Source: Virgibacillus_F flavescens (GTDB lineage Bacteria > Bacillota > Bacilli > Bacillales > Amphibacillaceae). Taken from it: 64,000 bases of DNA. Location: contig NZ_CP192260.1 of NCBI RefSeq assembly GCF_050574275.1, positions 2,542,001 to 2,606,000 of the forward strand, read 5' to 3'. The translations under genes were made by a program, and so were the position numbers. Shown piece by piece: positions 43,138 to 51,048 of this stretch; position 1 is the stretch's first letter, and each line of letters opens with the position of its first letter. The notes beneath the pieces are model-generated. The model searched no databases. It was not told where the DNA came from and saw only the letters and a list, made by a program, of their open reading frames with translations.

Positions 43138-44960
43138 ATTCGATAGTCCACTCCTTGCTGTGAATTAAATTCTTTCATAGATTCCAATTTTCCGGTGTTA
43201 GATTCCACTTTCTGTATAGGTTTTACATTAATGGTTGAAAGTTGATAATCTAATTCTTTCAGCCCCTCGGTTAGTATTGGCTTTAAAACCGAAGCATGGT
43301 TTTTTATTTCATTATTATCATTAAATACCGTAACCGCAACAGCACGCTTTTGAATATTCATATCAATCACAGTTTCTTTCAGATTACTTAAATCCAGATA
43401 GAAAACTACCCGGCAATAATCGGGATCAATTTTTCCAGACTCTGTTTTTCTGCTTTCAAACTCCAATTCTAAATCATTATTCAACCCGAGTTTATTTCCA
43501 GGTATCTGTAGATTTGCCTGAAGAAAATTTGTAGTTTCATTTACTGACTGAATTTGTGACCCTGTAATAAACTGAAGCAGCTGTTGTGCTCGTTCATTTA
43601 TTACTCCATCACTTTGCTGCAAAAGTTGCATTACCATCGACTTAACTGTATTTGAATGCTGGTCTGGCAAGTCATTTGCCAGATTAAACTCATGAGCAAA
43701 TCCAGTTGATTGGATAACATTTTTTAACTGAATGAGAAACTGTTCATGCGGCTTAGTTGCTAATAGCTGCCCATCCGCCTTGGTAATGTATACCAATTTT
43801 TCTATCTGAGCATACAACTGCTCATTCGTAAGCGTTTTAAGTGTAGTTTGCAGTTTAATAAGTGATTTTGGGTTGTTTTCTAGTGTTTTTAATTGAACTT
43901 GTTGTTTTTCAGTCAGTAAAGGCAATAATTCACTTTTAACTTGTGAATTAAGATTTGAAAATTCACTTGACGACAGTGAAACCTGGTGGATGTTGGCTTT
44001 ATTGATTAAAGATGAAAACTGCTGAAGTAATAATTGTGCTTGTTTCACTACTTGACTTTTATTACTCATCATCTGATTTAACTCTGTTATTAAATCAGTT
44101 GAATTTAATTGAAACGGCAACGAAGCAGACTTTAACGATTGATTCGGTAGCGTTATATGCGCTGAAGATGTAGTCCCGAAATTATTTTTAGCAAAATTTT
44201 GCCATTCAGTTTTCCATGTATTGAAATCCAGGTCATTATCTATTATTCCAGAACCTTTTAATGCGTGGAAAAAATTATTTTTATTAGATTCTAATTCAGT
44301 TAATACATGTTTTATTACTGTGCCTTTATCCGATTGTACTGGCTCAGTTAATAACGCTAATCGGTCAATTAAATGCTGTTTCAATGGTGTTTGATTCAGG
44401 TCTTGTTTTAAATGCAGTAATAAATTATTCATTTGATCACTAAATCCGCTCGCCGACTTCGTATACAAAGCTTGGAAGACGGAATCCGTTAAAGGTAACT
44501 TATGAACTAACATATCCTTAATAACTGATTGTGCTTGTACTTTGTTAGGAGCGTTCTCGACCAATTGAAATGCTTTTACTAGGTGTTCTCTGTCAAACGG
44601 AACCTTATCCTTCATCAGATGCTGCATAAGCGCTATATTAGACTTCGCAGTCTTGATTCCCAGCCCTTGTAATAACATCTTCATATTGTCACGAGTGTTT
44701 TGTTGTAACGGATCACCTATAACCTTCAAATGGATTACATCTGAATTTTTTTGAACCTGAAAATGATAGTTTTCACCAATAGAAAGGGATACTTCCAATT
44801 GAGCAACCAACTTTTGAGTCCCTATTTGGATCTGAGCTTTATTATTAGGATAGATCTTTACAATTTTACCTTGAACAATTTGCCCAGTTTTTAAAGATGG
44901 TGATGAGGTAGTTGGTGTTATACCATCTAATCGTTTAGAAAGAACTTCTCTTATGCTCAA
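43134..44960 (-). CDS. ylqG: YlqG, large protein with a FliK-like C-terminal part
   Basis: 608 residues, rich in Gln, Leu, Asn and Ser, soluble, in the position of B. subtilis ylqG. An N-terminal beta part (TGQIVQGKIVKIYPNNKAQI) precedes a long helical middle. The last 130 residues (LNNDLELEFESRKTESGKID, then DLSNLKETVIDMNIQKRAVA) resemble the hook-length control domain of FliK. I infer a secretion-related role from that and from the FlhB-like gene next to it; the function is not established. Confidence 0.85.
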   Translation of the reverse strand: MSIREVLSKRLDGITPTTSSPSLKTGQIVQGKIVKIYPNNKAQIQIGTQKLVAQLEVSLSIGENYHFQVQKNSDVIHLKVIGDPLQQNTRDNMKMLLQGLGIKTAKSNIALMQHLMKDKVPFDREHLVKAFQLVENAPNKVQAQSVIKDMLVHKLPLTDSVFQALYTKSASGFSDQMNNLLLHLKQDLNQTPLKQHLIDRLALLTEPVQSDKGTVIKHVLTELESNKNNFFHALKGSGIIDNDLDFNTWKTEWQNFAKNNFGTTSSAHITLPNQSLKSASLPFQLNSTDLITELNQMMSNKSQVVKQAQLLLQQFSSLINKANIHQVSLSSSEFSNLNSQVKSELLPLLTEKQQVQLKTLENNPKSLIKLQTTLKTLTNEQLYAQIEKLVYITKADGQLLATKPHEQFLIQLKNVIQSTGFAHEFNLANDLPDQHSNTVKSMVMQLLQQSDGVINERAQQLLQFITGSQIQSVNETTNFLQANLQIPGNKLGLNNDLELEFESRKTESGKIDPDYCRVVFYLDLSNLKETVIDMNIQKRAVAVTVFNDNNEIKNHASVLKPILTEGLKELDYQLSTINVKPIQKVESNTGKLESMKEFNSQQGVDYRI

Positions 44961-44976
44961 TTAAAACACCTCTATT

Positions 44977-45750
44977 TCAATGGTTAATAATATTCCTTAC
45001 TGGTGAAAACGACTTTCTGTGAAACGGTGTAATACCATATTGGTTAAGCGCATTCAAGTGATTCTTTGTGCCGTATCCCATATTTGATGCAAAGTCGTAG
45101 TTTGGAAAGTCTTTATGTACATTTTTCATCATGTTATCTCGGGTAACCTTCGCTAAGATACTTGCTGCTGCAATCGAGATGCTTTTTTGATCGCCTTTTA
45201 TAATTGCTTCTGATGTACAAGGCAGACGATCTAATGTAACTGCATCAATTAAGATGTGATCGGGTGTTGGATCTAACTGGCTTATTGCATCATACATGGC
45301 AAGTTTGGTAGCTTCATAAATGTTGAGTTCATCTATTTTGTGATTACTGATAATAGAAATTCCAAAGCTTACTGCCTGTTCTTTAATGATATGAAAAAAA
45401 TCATGTCGCTTACTTTCGTTAAGTTGTTTCGAATCATCTAATCCTATTAATTTAAAATCTCTGGGTAATATAACAGCAGCTGCAACTACTGGACCAGCTA
45501 GCGGTCCTCTTCCTGCTTCGTCTATTCCAGCTACAAATTTACAACCGTTAGAATAGCATTTTGTTTCATACATACTCATTTCAATAAATTGATTTTCAAG
45601 AGCTTGCTCTTTCCGTCTATGCTTTTCATATATTTCGCATAATTTCTGTACACCTTTTCGTGAATCCTCTTTCAATTGTATTAATTCAGTTTCCGTAAAG
45701 TTATCACCATTCATTAGTTGTTTAATTTCAGCAATCGATTTGTTTTTCAT
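44977..45750 (-). CDS. rnhB: Ribonuclease HII
   Basis: Removes ribonucleotides from DNA. The catalytic DEDD set is visible in VAGIDEAGRGPLAGPVVAAA, IGLDDSKQLNESKR and HILIDAVTLDR. The 257 residues include the N-terminal helical domain found in Bacillus enzymes (255 in B. subtilis). ATG follows GAGGAGG. Confidence 0.97.
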   Translation of the reverse strand: MKNKSIAEIKQLMNGDNFTETELIQLKEDSRKGVQKLCEIYEKHRRKEQALENQFIEMSMYETKCYSNGCKFVAGIDEAGRGPLAGPVVAAAVILPRDFKLIGLDDSKQLNESKRHDFFHIIKEQAVSFGISIISNHKIDELNIYEATKLAMYDAISQLDPTPDHILIDAVTLDRLPCTSEAIIKGDQKSISIAAASILAKVTRDNMMKNVHKDFPNYDFASNMGYGTKNHLNALNQYGITPFHRKSFSPVRNIINH

Positions 45751-45828
45751 ACTATACCTCCTCTATCGGTTTGTTTTATGTATTTTTATAGTAGTAACTC
45801 AACTTTCACACATAGAAAATCATGATGA

Positions 45829-45871
45829 ACAAAAATAAACTGGAGTACTAGCAGCACTTGAAATACTCCAT
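45829..45871 (-). terminator. Terminator-like hairpin upstream of rnhB
   Basis: TGGAGTA and TACTCCA form a seven-base stem with a long loop, followed on the minus strand by GTTTATTTTTG. The only gene upstream, rbgA, already has its own terminator 660 bases earlier. Confidence 0.45.
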
Positions 45872-45929
45872 TTGACACGAATTACTAATATGCATAAGAT
45901 GTGACTAATTACTGTGTGATAATTAATAT

Positions 45930-46212
45930 AAACTGCGACGTAACTGGATTTAAATTTGGCTTTATTATCAAATAAAGATTCTGAAGCCGCCGTCCAGGAT
46001 CGCTTCGGGCGGATGCTTTCCGCGGGCACGGCTTCAGTCTCCTCGAGAACCCCACTCTGTGGGGCCTTCAGACTCGTGCTGTTCCCGCAGGAGTCACCGC
46101 CCTCCACTCACTAGGACTGGTAGAGCTGTTTACGTAGTTGTTGTTTTTCTTCAACTAATGCATACTGAAATAGATGTGATATTAGGCGTGAGTTTATAAA
46201 TCCTTGACATTC
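45930..46212 (+). repeat. Family B repeat, copy B1
   Basis: Forward copy of the element at 35984-36268. It contains two evident hairpins: TGAAGCCG (45982-45989) with CGGCTTCA (46029-46036), and CCCCAC (46050-46055) with GTGGGG (46059-46064). It starts with AAACTGCGACGTAAC and ends near ATAAATCCTTGACATTC. There is no plausible ORF. With the element at 46253 and the rnhB upstream hairpin it accounts for the 820-base rbgA-rnhB gap. Confidence 0.8.
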
Positions 46213-46252
46213 GACTCTACTCTTTTCTAAAGATTCCTCGGAGTGCGATGAA

Positions 46253-46478
46253 GGTCACTGAAAAAGTAGCAGATCTTTAAAATTTAATTTTTCCTTTAAC
46301 TTAGCATCTTCGAATATACGAAAACTCCTGTGGGAACAGCGCGAGCTGAAGATCCCGCAGGAAAGCGCTCTTTGCTTATCCGAGGAAGCTGAAGTCGTGC
46401 CCACGAAAAGCGAAGTATATTCGAAGATGCGACCGCAGATCCAATTTATTTTGTACAACATGTACCTTTTCAGTGACC
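46253..46478. mobile_element. 226-bp MITE-like element with terminal inverted repeats
   Basis: Ends are GGTCACTGAAAAAGTA (46253-46268) and its inverse with one mismatch (46463-46478). A second, perfect 16-base inverted pair, GCATCTTCGAATATAC with GTATATTCGAAGATGC, lies inside (46304-46319, 46415-46430). The core (TCCTGTGGGAACAGCGCGAG) resembles other Bacillaceae intergenic repeats. No transposase is encoded. I found no clear target-site duplication. Confidence 0.72.
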
Positions 46479-46527
46479 ACATGCGACAGCACGATTAGGG
46501 CTCGTCAATCTTTGAAAATTGAGGTAG

Positions 46528-46568
46528 AAAAAAATAAAATGACATCCATCAAAAGATGAAATGCCATT
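46528..46568 (-). terminator. Intrinsic terminator after rbgA
   Basis: AATGGCATTTCATC pairs, with one bulge and two or three wobbles, with GATGGATGTCATT around a TTTT loop, followed on the minus strand by TTATTTTTTT. It starts directly after the rbgA stop. Confidence 0.85.
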
Positions 46569-46570
46569 AT

Positions 46571-47416
46571 TTATCGGACAGTCTCTAATGTAATTTGTCC
46601 TAATTTGCCTGTTCGCAAGTCATGCAGAAACACTTCAGATACCTTTTCGTAGTTAACTGTTCCACCACTCTCCAAACAGCCTCGTTTTTTCCCTATAGCT
46701 TCGAAAATTTCCACTATATCCGTTAATTCGTTACTAATATTATATCGCTCTTCAAGTAAGGTAGGATAATGTTCTTCAAAATACTTGATTACGAATACGG
46801 TAATATCCTGTAAAGATAATAATTGATCCTTTATTGTACCTAAAGCCGCAAGCTTTAAGCCTACCATTTCATCTTCGAACTTCGGCCAAAGGATTCCCGG
46901 TGTATCAAGCAACTCAAAATCCTTCTTTACTTTAATCCATAGTTGTTGTTTTGTAATTCCTGGTCGATCACCAGTTTTTGCAGCTTTTTTATTTGCTAGA
47001 CGATTAATTAACGTGGATTTACCAACGTTAGGGATCCCAACTATCATCGCTCTCATTGCACGAGGTTTTATGCCTTTTTTTATCAGTTTGTCCATTTTTT
47101 CTTTACCCAGTGCTTTTGCTTGGTGAATTACTTTCTGTATATCCACTTTGTCATTTACGTTAATTGCAATAGCTGTAATGTTCTTTTGTTGAAAATACGA
47201 AATCCATTTATCGGTTTCCTGCTTATCACTCAGATCTTTTTTCATTAATATTATCATCTTTGGTTTACTTTGCATTACTTGTTGAAGCATCGGGTTTTGT
47301 GAAGATAATGGTGCTCGTGCATCCACTAGCTCCATTACAAAATCAACGAGTTTTAGTTTTTCCTCTACCTGTCTGCGCGCTTTTGCCATATGACCCGGAA
47401 ACCATTGAATTGCCAT
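46571..47416 (-). CDS. rbgA: Ribosome biogenesis GTPase RbgA
   Basis: Circularly permuted GTPase needed for late 50S assembly. The N-terminus is AIQWFPGHMAKARRQVEEKL; the permuted motifs appear as G4 MKKDLSD, then G1 VGIPNVGKSTLINRLA, and G3 DTPGILWPKF. ATG 47416 lies eight bases behind AAGGAG; the frame reaches 47425. Length 281 residues (282 in B. subtilis). Confidence 0.97.
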   Translation of the reverse strand: MAIQWFPGHMAKARRQVEEKLKLVDFVMELVDARAPLSSQNPMLQQVMQSKPKMIILMKKDLSDKQETDKWISYFQQKNITAIAINVNDKVDIQKVIHQAKALGKEKMDKLIKKGIKPRAMRAMIVGIPNVGKSTLINRLANKKAAKTGDRPGITKQQLWIKVKKDFELLDTPGILWPKFEDEMVGLKLAALGTIKDQLLSLQDITVFVIKYFEEHYPTLLEERYNISNELTDIVEIFEAIGKKRGCLESGGTVNYEKVSEVFLHDLRTGKLGQITLETVR

Positions 47417-47438
47417 TTCTATCACTCCTTCATACTAC

Positions 47439-47999
47439 TTAAGAATGTAAAACACTAAATCGGCTCAATGGCCAATAAATAAAACTTGTCTTCCCTACTA
47501 TTGTATCTTGAGGTATTAATCCTAATACCCGGCTATCCGCTGAGTTATTTCTGTTGTCTCCTAAAACCAGCACGTAGCCTTCAGGAATAGTCTTATAATT
47601 TCCAGGTAGTTGTTCTAACTGAAAATCTTCTGTGAGTATTTGATTAGGCATTTTTTTATCCTTTATTTCTTTTAAAAAGGGTTCTTTCACTGATTTTCCA
47701 TTAATATATAAAATATCATTTTTTACAGCTACATGTTCACCCGGTAAGCCAATTACCCGTTTAATAAAATCCTGTTCCTCATTTGCATGAAATACTACTA
47801 TATCAAAACGTTCAGGGTCATCAACTGCATAGAGGAATTTATTTACAATCATTTGGTCATGGTTATGCAATGTCGGCTGCATCGAAGGACCATCTACAAC
47901 AATTGGTGCAAAAAAGAACATACGAACAATAAAAGCCAATGCAAAAGCGATTATTAATGCTTTCGCCCAATCAAACCATTCATTTTTCAGTTTAGACAT
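47439..47999 (-). CDS. lepB: Type I signal peptidase
   Basis: Cleaves signal peptides at the outer face of the membrane. One N-terminal membrane segment (ALIIAFALAFIVRMFFFAP) is followed by the Ser nucleophile (Ser39 in DGPSMQPTL) and Lys base (Lys80 in FIKRVIGLPGE), with GDNRNNSADSR as the last signature. ATG 47999 follows GGAGGT; the frame extends to 48059 without a ribosome site. B. subtilis lacks a signal peptidase gene here, but other Bacillaceae have one between rplS and rbgA. Confidence 0.96.
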   Translation of the reverse strand: MSKLKNEWFDWAKALIIAFALAFIVRMFFFAPIVVDGPSMQPTLHNHDQMIVNKFLYAVDDPERFDIVVFHANEEQDFIKRVIGLPGEHVAVKNDILYINGKSVKEPFLKEIKDKKMPNQILTEDFQLEQLPGNYKTIPEGYVLVLGDNRNNSADSRVLGLIPQDTIVGKTSFIYWPLSRFSVLHS

Positions 48000-48042
48000 G
48001 CGACTTACCTCCGAAAGCTCTAATATGTACAGCAGTTTAAAG

Positions 48043-48074
48043 TAAAAAAGAGCTTGCATTCAATGCCAAGCTCC
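48043..48074 (-). terminator. Intrinsic terminator after rplS
   Basis: GAGCTTGGCAT pairs with ATGCAAGCTC with one bulge and a TGA loop, followed on the minus strand by TTTTTTA. It lies 43 bases before lepB, whose expression therefore needs readthrough or a close promoter. Confidence 0.9.
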
Positions 48075-48092
48075 TTTACATAAACCTTTTTA

Positions 48093-48437
48093 TTAACGGC
48101 GTTCTTTAATACGTGCTTTTTTACCACGTAGGTTACGTAGATAATAAAGTTTAGCACGACGAACAATACCGCGTCTTGAAACTTCAATTTTTTCAACTCT
48201 TGGTGAATGTACAGGGAATGTACGTTCCACACCTACGCCATAAGAAATCTTTCTTACTGTAAATGTTTCACTGATTCCACCGTTTTGGCGCTTAATTACA
48301 ACACCTTCATAAACCTGAATACGCTCACGAGTTCCTTCTACTACTTTTGCGTGTACTTTGACAGTGTCACCAGGACGGAAGTCAGGATGATCTGTACGTA
48401 GTTGATCTTTCGTGATATCTGCAATTATTTTTTGCAT
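48093..48437 (-). CDS. rplS: 50S ribosomal protein L19
   Basis: Large-subunit protein at the 30S interface. Conserved blocks are FRPGDTVKVHAKVVEGTRER, IQVYEGVVIKRQNGGISETF and HSPRVEKIEVSRRGIVRRAK. ATG 48437 has AAGGAGAG upstream and gives 114 residues; the frame reaches 48461. It has its own promoter and an L19 leader. Confidence 0.98.
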   Translation of the reverse strand: MQKIIADITKDQLRTDHPDFRPGDTVKVHAKVVEGTRERIQVYEGVVIKRQNGGISETFTVRKISYGVGVERTFPVHSPRVEKIEVSRRGIVRRAKLYYLRNLRGKKARIKERR

Positions 48438-48460
48438 GATGTTTCTCTCCTTCCAAACCA

Positions 48461-48494
48461 ATGTTCATTATCCAACTATGGAACAGCGGAACAT
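48461..48494 (-). ncRNA. L19 ribosomal protein leader
   Basis: Just before rplS the transcript folds as ATGTTC with GAACAT, enclosing a second short hairpin, TCCA with TGGA. This position and fold agree with the L19 leader known from Firmicutes (Rfam L19_leader), thought to bind L19 for autoregulation. Assignment is by memory of the motif, not by a covariance search. Confidence 0.65.
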
Positions 48495-48534
48495 CGTTTA
48501 TATAGCTCAAATTAGAAACTTAAGCACAACAATA

Positions 48535-48563
48535 AATATATCATACTGCAATAACTTGTTCAA
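48535..48563 (-). promoter_or_regulatory. Sigma-A promoter of rplS
   Basis: TTGAAC, 17 bases, TATATT on the minus strand, in the gap after trmD. The predicted start is just upstream of the L19 leader hairpin. Confidence 0.75.
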
Positions 48564-48582
48564 CTGTTTTTAAATAAAAAAA

Positions 48583-49326
48583 TCAATGTTCAGCAGTTTT
48601 GTTTTTAATGTTTTCAAGAATCTTTCGTTCCTCTTTTGAAAGTGAACGTTCATCGATTAGTTCATCTCGTCGCTCATAGGTGCGTTTCAATGATTCTGTT
48701 TTTCTCCAGTTGTTAATTTTCGCATGATCACCTGATAATAAAACATCAGGTACTTTCATTCCGCGAAAGTCGGCAGGTCTCGTGTAATGAGGATGTTCCA
48801 GTAAACCGGTGGAAAAAGAGTCTTCTGACGCTGATTGCTTGTTTCCTAGTACATCAGGCAACAATCTAACAACACTATCAATAACCGCCATAGCTCCAAG
48901 TTCTCCTCCAGTGAGGACATAATCACCGATTGAAATTTCATCTGTCACTAAGTTCTCCCGGATACGTTCATCATACCCCTCGTAATGACCACAGATAAAC
49001 ACCAGGTTTTCTTCTTTTGCTAATTCTTCAGCTTTACTCTGTGTATATTGCTCCCCTTGAGGACACATAAGTATGACCCTTGTTTTGGCATTGTTATGCT
49101 GCATGATATCCTCTACTGCATCAAAAATGGGCTGGGGCGTTAATACCATTCCTGCTCCGCCACCGTATGGATAGTCGTCAACTTTTTTATGTTTGTTGTT
49201 CGAATAATCACGAAAGTTAATGAGATTATAGCTGAATTTACTTTTTTCCTGTGCTTTTTGCAGAATAGAAGCGTTGAAAACTCCTTCAATCATTTCTGGA
49301 AAGAGTGTTAGTATATCTATATGCAT
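48583..49326 (-). CDS. trmD: tRNA (guanine-N1)-methyltransferase TrmD
   Basis: Makes m1G37 in tRNA, preventing frameshifting. The trefoil-knot SAM site is seen in LVFICGHYEGYDERIRENLV and EISIGDYVLTGGELGAMAVI. The 247 residues match the family. It shares one base with rimM upstream. Confidence 0.98.
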   Translation of the reverse strand: MHIDILTLFPEMIEGVFNASILQKAQEKSKFSYNLINFRDYSNNKHKKVDDYPYGGGAGMVLTPQPIFDAVEDIMQHNNAKTRVILMCPQGEQYTQSKAEELAKEENLVFICGHYEGYDERIRENLVTDEISIGDYVLTGGELGAMAVIDSVVRLLPDVLGNKQSASEDSFSTGLLEHPHYTRPADFRGMKVPDVLLSGDHAKINNWRKTESLKRTYERRDELIDERSLSKEERKILENIKNKTAEH

Positions 49327-49841
49327 TAATCTAGCAGTCCTTCTAGTGGCTCTATAACAATTTTCTTTTCGTTAATATCTATTTCCTTAACAACATCGTC
49401 AATGTATGGGATGAGCAGGTCCTTACCCTTTTCCTGTTTAATTACCCATACGTCATTTGCACCAGGTGATAGTATCTCTTTGATGATACCTAGTTTTTCC
49501 TGCTTGTCATTGAATACATTACAGCCAATGATCTCGTGATAATAAAATTCGTTTTCCTCTAGATCAGTCAATTGATCTTCTGTAATTTTCAAATAAGACC
49601 CTTTGAAATGTTCCACTTCATTAATATTATTTAGCCCTTTAAATGTCAGGAGGTCAAATCCTTTGTGAATCCGATGACTGCTAATTTCAAGCTGAAGAGG
49701 CTGATCACTTTCTCGTTCTAGTAAGAGTGTTTCTCCAACCTCAAATCGTTCATCAAAATCACTAATGCGATGAACTTTAACTTCACCTTTTATCCCATGT
49801 GTATTAACAATTTTTCCAACGTTATACATTTTTCCACTCAT
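49326..49841 (-). CDS. rimM: 16S rRNA processing protein RimM
   Basis: Assists maturation of the 30S head together with S19. The N-terminal domain has VGKIVNTHGIKGEVKVHRIS and the PRC-barrel part has YYHEIIGCNVFNDKQEKLG and SPGANDVWVIKQEKGKDLLI. Length 171 residues (174 in B. subtilis). Confidence 0.97.
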   Translation of the reverse strand: MSGKMYNVGKIVNTHGIKGEVKVHRISDFDERFEVGETLLLERESDQPLQLEISSHRIHKGFDLLTFKGLNNINEVEHFKGSYLKITEDQLTDLEENEFYYHEIIGCNVFNDKQEKLGIIKEILSPGANDVWVIKQEKGKDLLIPYIDDVVKEIDINEKKIVIEPLEGLLD

Positions 49842-49849
49842 CTTAACAC

Positions 49850-50242
49850 CTACTTTTCGTCAATTCTGATGACAACATCATCTTTAATGATGATTGCCAA
49901 TTCCCCCATTACATTGTCCCAATGCGATCCTACTTTAACTTCAACAAGAGCTTCAACTTCTCTTTCCGTAATCTCACTACCCAGTTCCAGTGTGTCTAAT
50001 TGGTCAATTTTGAATTCAACCAGCTTCATTTTTTCTTTTCGATTTTTAATCTCCTGCTGGAAACGCTGATATACTTCTTGCTTAGACGTTCCTGATTTAT
50101 TCTGGAGCTTTCTTTGTTCAAAAAGCAATTGTTGACACTCTTGTTCAAGTCGCATTTTATGGTTTGAGAAGTTCTGCCTTAAATTATCCTTACTTTTCTC
50201 TGTAATCACTTGTTTAACTAACACTTTTCTCATAATTTTCAT
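49850..50242 (-). CDS. ylqD: YlqD family protein
   Basis: Small soluble protein of unknown function, conserved between khpA and rimM in Bacillaceae. It has a coiled-coil middle (NHKMRLEQECQQLLFEQRKL) and a C-terminal beta part (EVEALVEVKVGSHWDNVMGE). I take ATG 50242, which has GGTGTGAT upstream and aligns with the family start; the frame extends to 50272. About 130 residues (128 in B. subtilis). Confidence 0.85.
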   Translation of the reverse strand: MKIMRKVLVKQVITEKSKDNLRQNFSNHKMRLEQECQQLLFEQRKLQNKSGTSKQEVYQRFQQEIKNRKEKMKLVEFKIDQLDTLELGSEITEREVEALVEVKVGSHWDNVMGELAIIIKDDVVIRIDEK

Positions 50243-50324
50243 CCGTGTATCACACCCACTCCAATTTTTCATTAAACTGGCACTTTACTCCTTATACTTT
50301 CTATCTGCATAAAAAATAATGCGT

Positions 50325-50351
50325 AAAAAGGGAAAGGCTATGCCCTTTCCC
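50325..50351 (-). terminator. Intrinsic terminator after khpA
   Basis: GGGAAAGG and CCTTTCCC form an eight-base stem around a six-base loop, followed on the minus strand by TTTTTA. It closes the rpsP-khpA unit. Confidence 0.88.
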
Positions 50352-50352
50352 T

Positions 50353-50580
50353 CTACATGATATCCAAATATATACGTTTGTTTGCATCCGATTTCGCTGC
50401 ATATACCACCGTTCGGATAGCTTTTGCAACACGTCCATTTTTGCCAATAACTTTTCCAACATCGTCCTGATTCACAGTAAGATGATAAATAATTTTCGTT
50501 TCTTCTTCTGTCTCAGTTACGACGATGTCTTCAGGATGATCGACAAGTGGTGAAACAATGGATTCAATCAGGGCTTTCAT
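50353..50580 (-). CDS. khpA: KH-domain RNA-binding protein KhpA (YlqC)
   Basis: Single KH domain of 75 residues with the GxxG-type loop in VGKVIGKNGRVAKAIRTVV. In other Firmicutes it forms a complex with KhpB that affects cell elongation and RNA stability. It follows rpsP by 14 bases, as in B. subtilis. Confidence 0.95.
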   Translation of the reverse strand: MKALIESIVSPLVDHPEDIVVTETEEETKIIYHLTVNQDDVGKVIGKNGRVAKAIRTVVYAAKSDANKRIYLDIM

Positions 50581-50594
50581 GATATCACACTACT

Positions 50595-50867
50595 TTACTT
50601 TTGATTTTTAGAGTCGTGGAATTTTTTCATGATGCCTTGTTTTGAGAAAAGATTACGAACGGTATCACTTGGTTTAGCACCTTTTGACATCCAGTCGATT
50701 GCTTTGTCCTCATCTATCTTAACCTCGATTGGGTTAACAACTGGGTTATATGTTCCAATTTGTTCGATTGAGCGTCCGTCACGAGGAAAACGTGAATCTG
50801 CTACAACGACACGATAAAATGGATTTCTTTTAGATCCCATACGTTTTAAACGAATTTTTACAGCCAT
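50595..50867 (-). CDS. rpsP: 30S ribosomal protein S16
   Basis: Assembly protein of the 30S body. It starts with VKIRLKRMGSKRNPFYRVVV and contains ADSRFPRDGRSIEQIGTYNP. The 90 residues equal the family norm. It has its own promoter in the gap after ffh. Confidence 0.98.
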   Translation of the reverse strand: MAVKIRLKRMGSKRNPFYRVVVADSRFPRDGRSIEQIGTYNPVVNPIEVKIDEDKAIDWMSKGAKPSDTVRNLFSKQGIMKKFHDSKNQK

Positions 50868-50908
50868 GTTCTTGCACCTCCAAATAAAAATGTTTTACAC
50901 AATTTTAG

Positions 50909-50937
50909 ATTCTATCAGATATTTGTTAGTCTGTAAA
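50909..50937 (-). promoter_or_regulatory. Sigma-A promoter of rpsP-khpA
   Basis: TTTACA, 17 bases, TAGAAT on the minus strand, about 40 bases before the rpsP start codon. The gap before it (50990-51040) holds a long imperfect hairpin closed by AGTGCC/GGCACT without a T run. Confidence 0.72.
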
Positions 50938-51048
50938 GTGTTTTTACATTACAATGGTGAAAAGTATACGACTCTAACACTTACCTGACTTATCCTAGTG
51001 CCCAATCTACTATATTTACAGTTATTTTAGGCACTTAAGATTTTTTTC

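Noticed and set aside
45820..46107. Minus-strand open frame of 95 codons
   Set aside because: Lies in the family B1 repeat; no ribosome site and no homologue recognised.
46253..46478. Target-site duplication around the 226-bp element
   Set aside because: The flanks share only the short word TGCGA near both ends, not directly adjacent; too weak to claim.
50990..51042. Long hairpin after ffh as an intrinsic terminator
   Set aside because: The stem AGTGCC/GGCACT closes a 30-base loop and is not followed by a T run, so I did not list it as a terminator.
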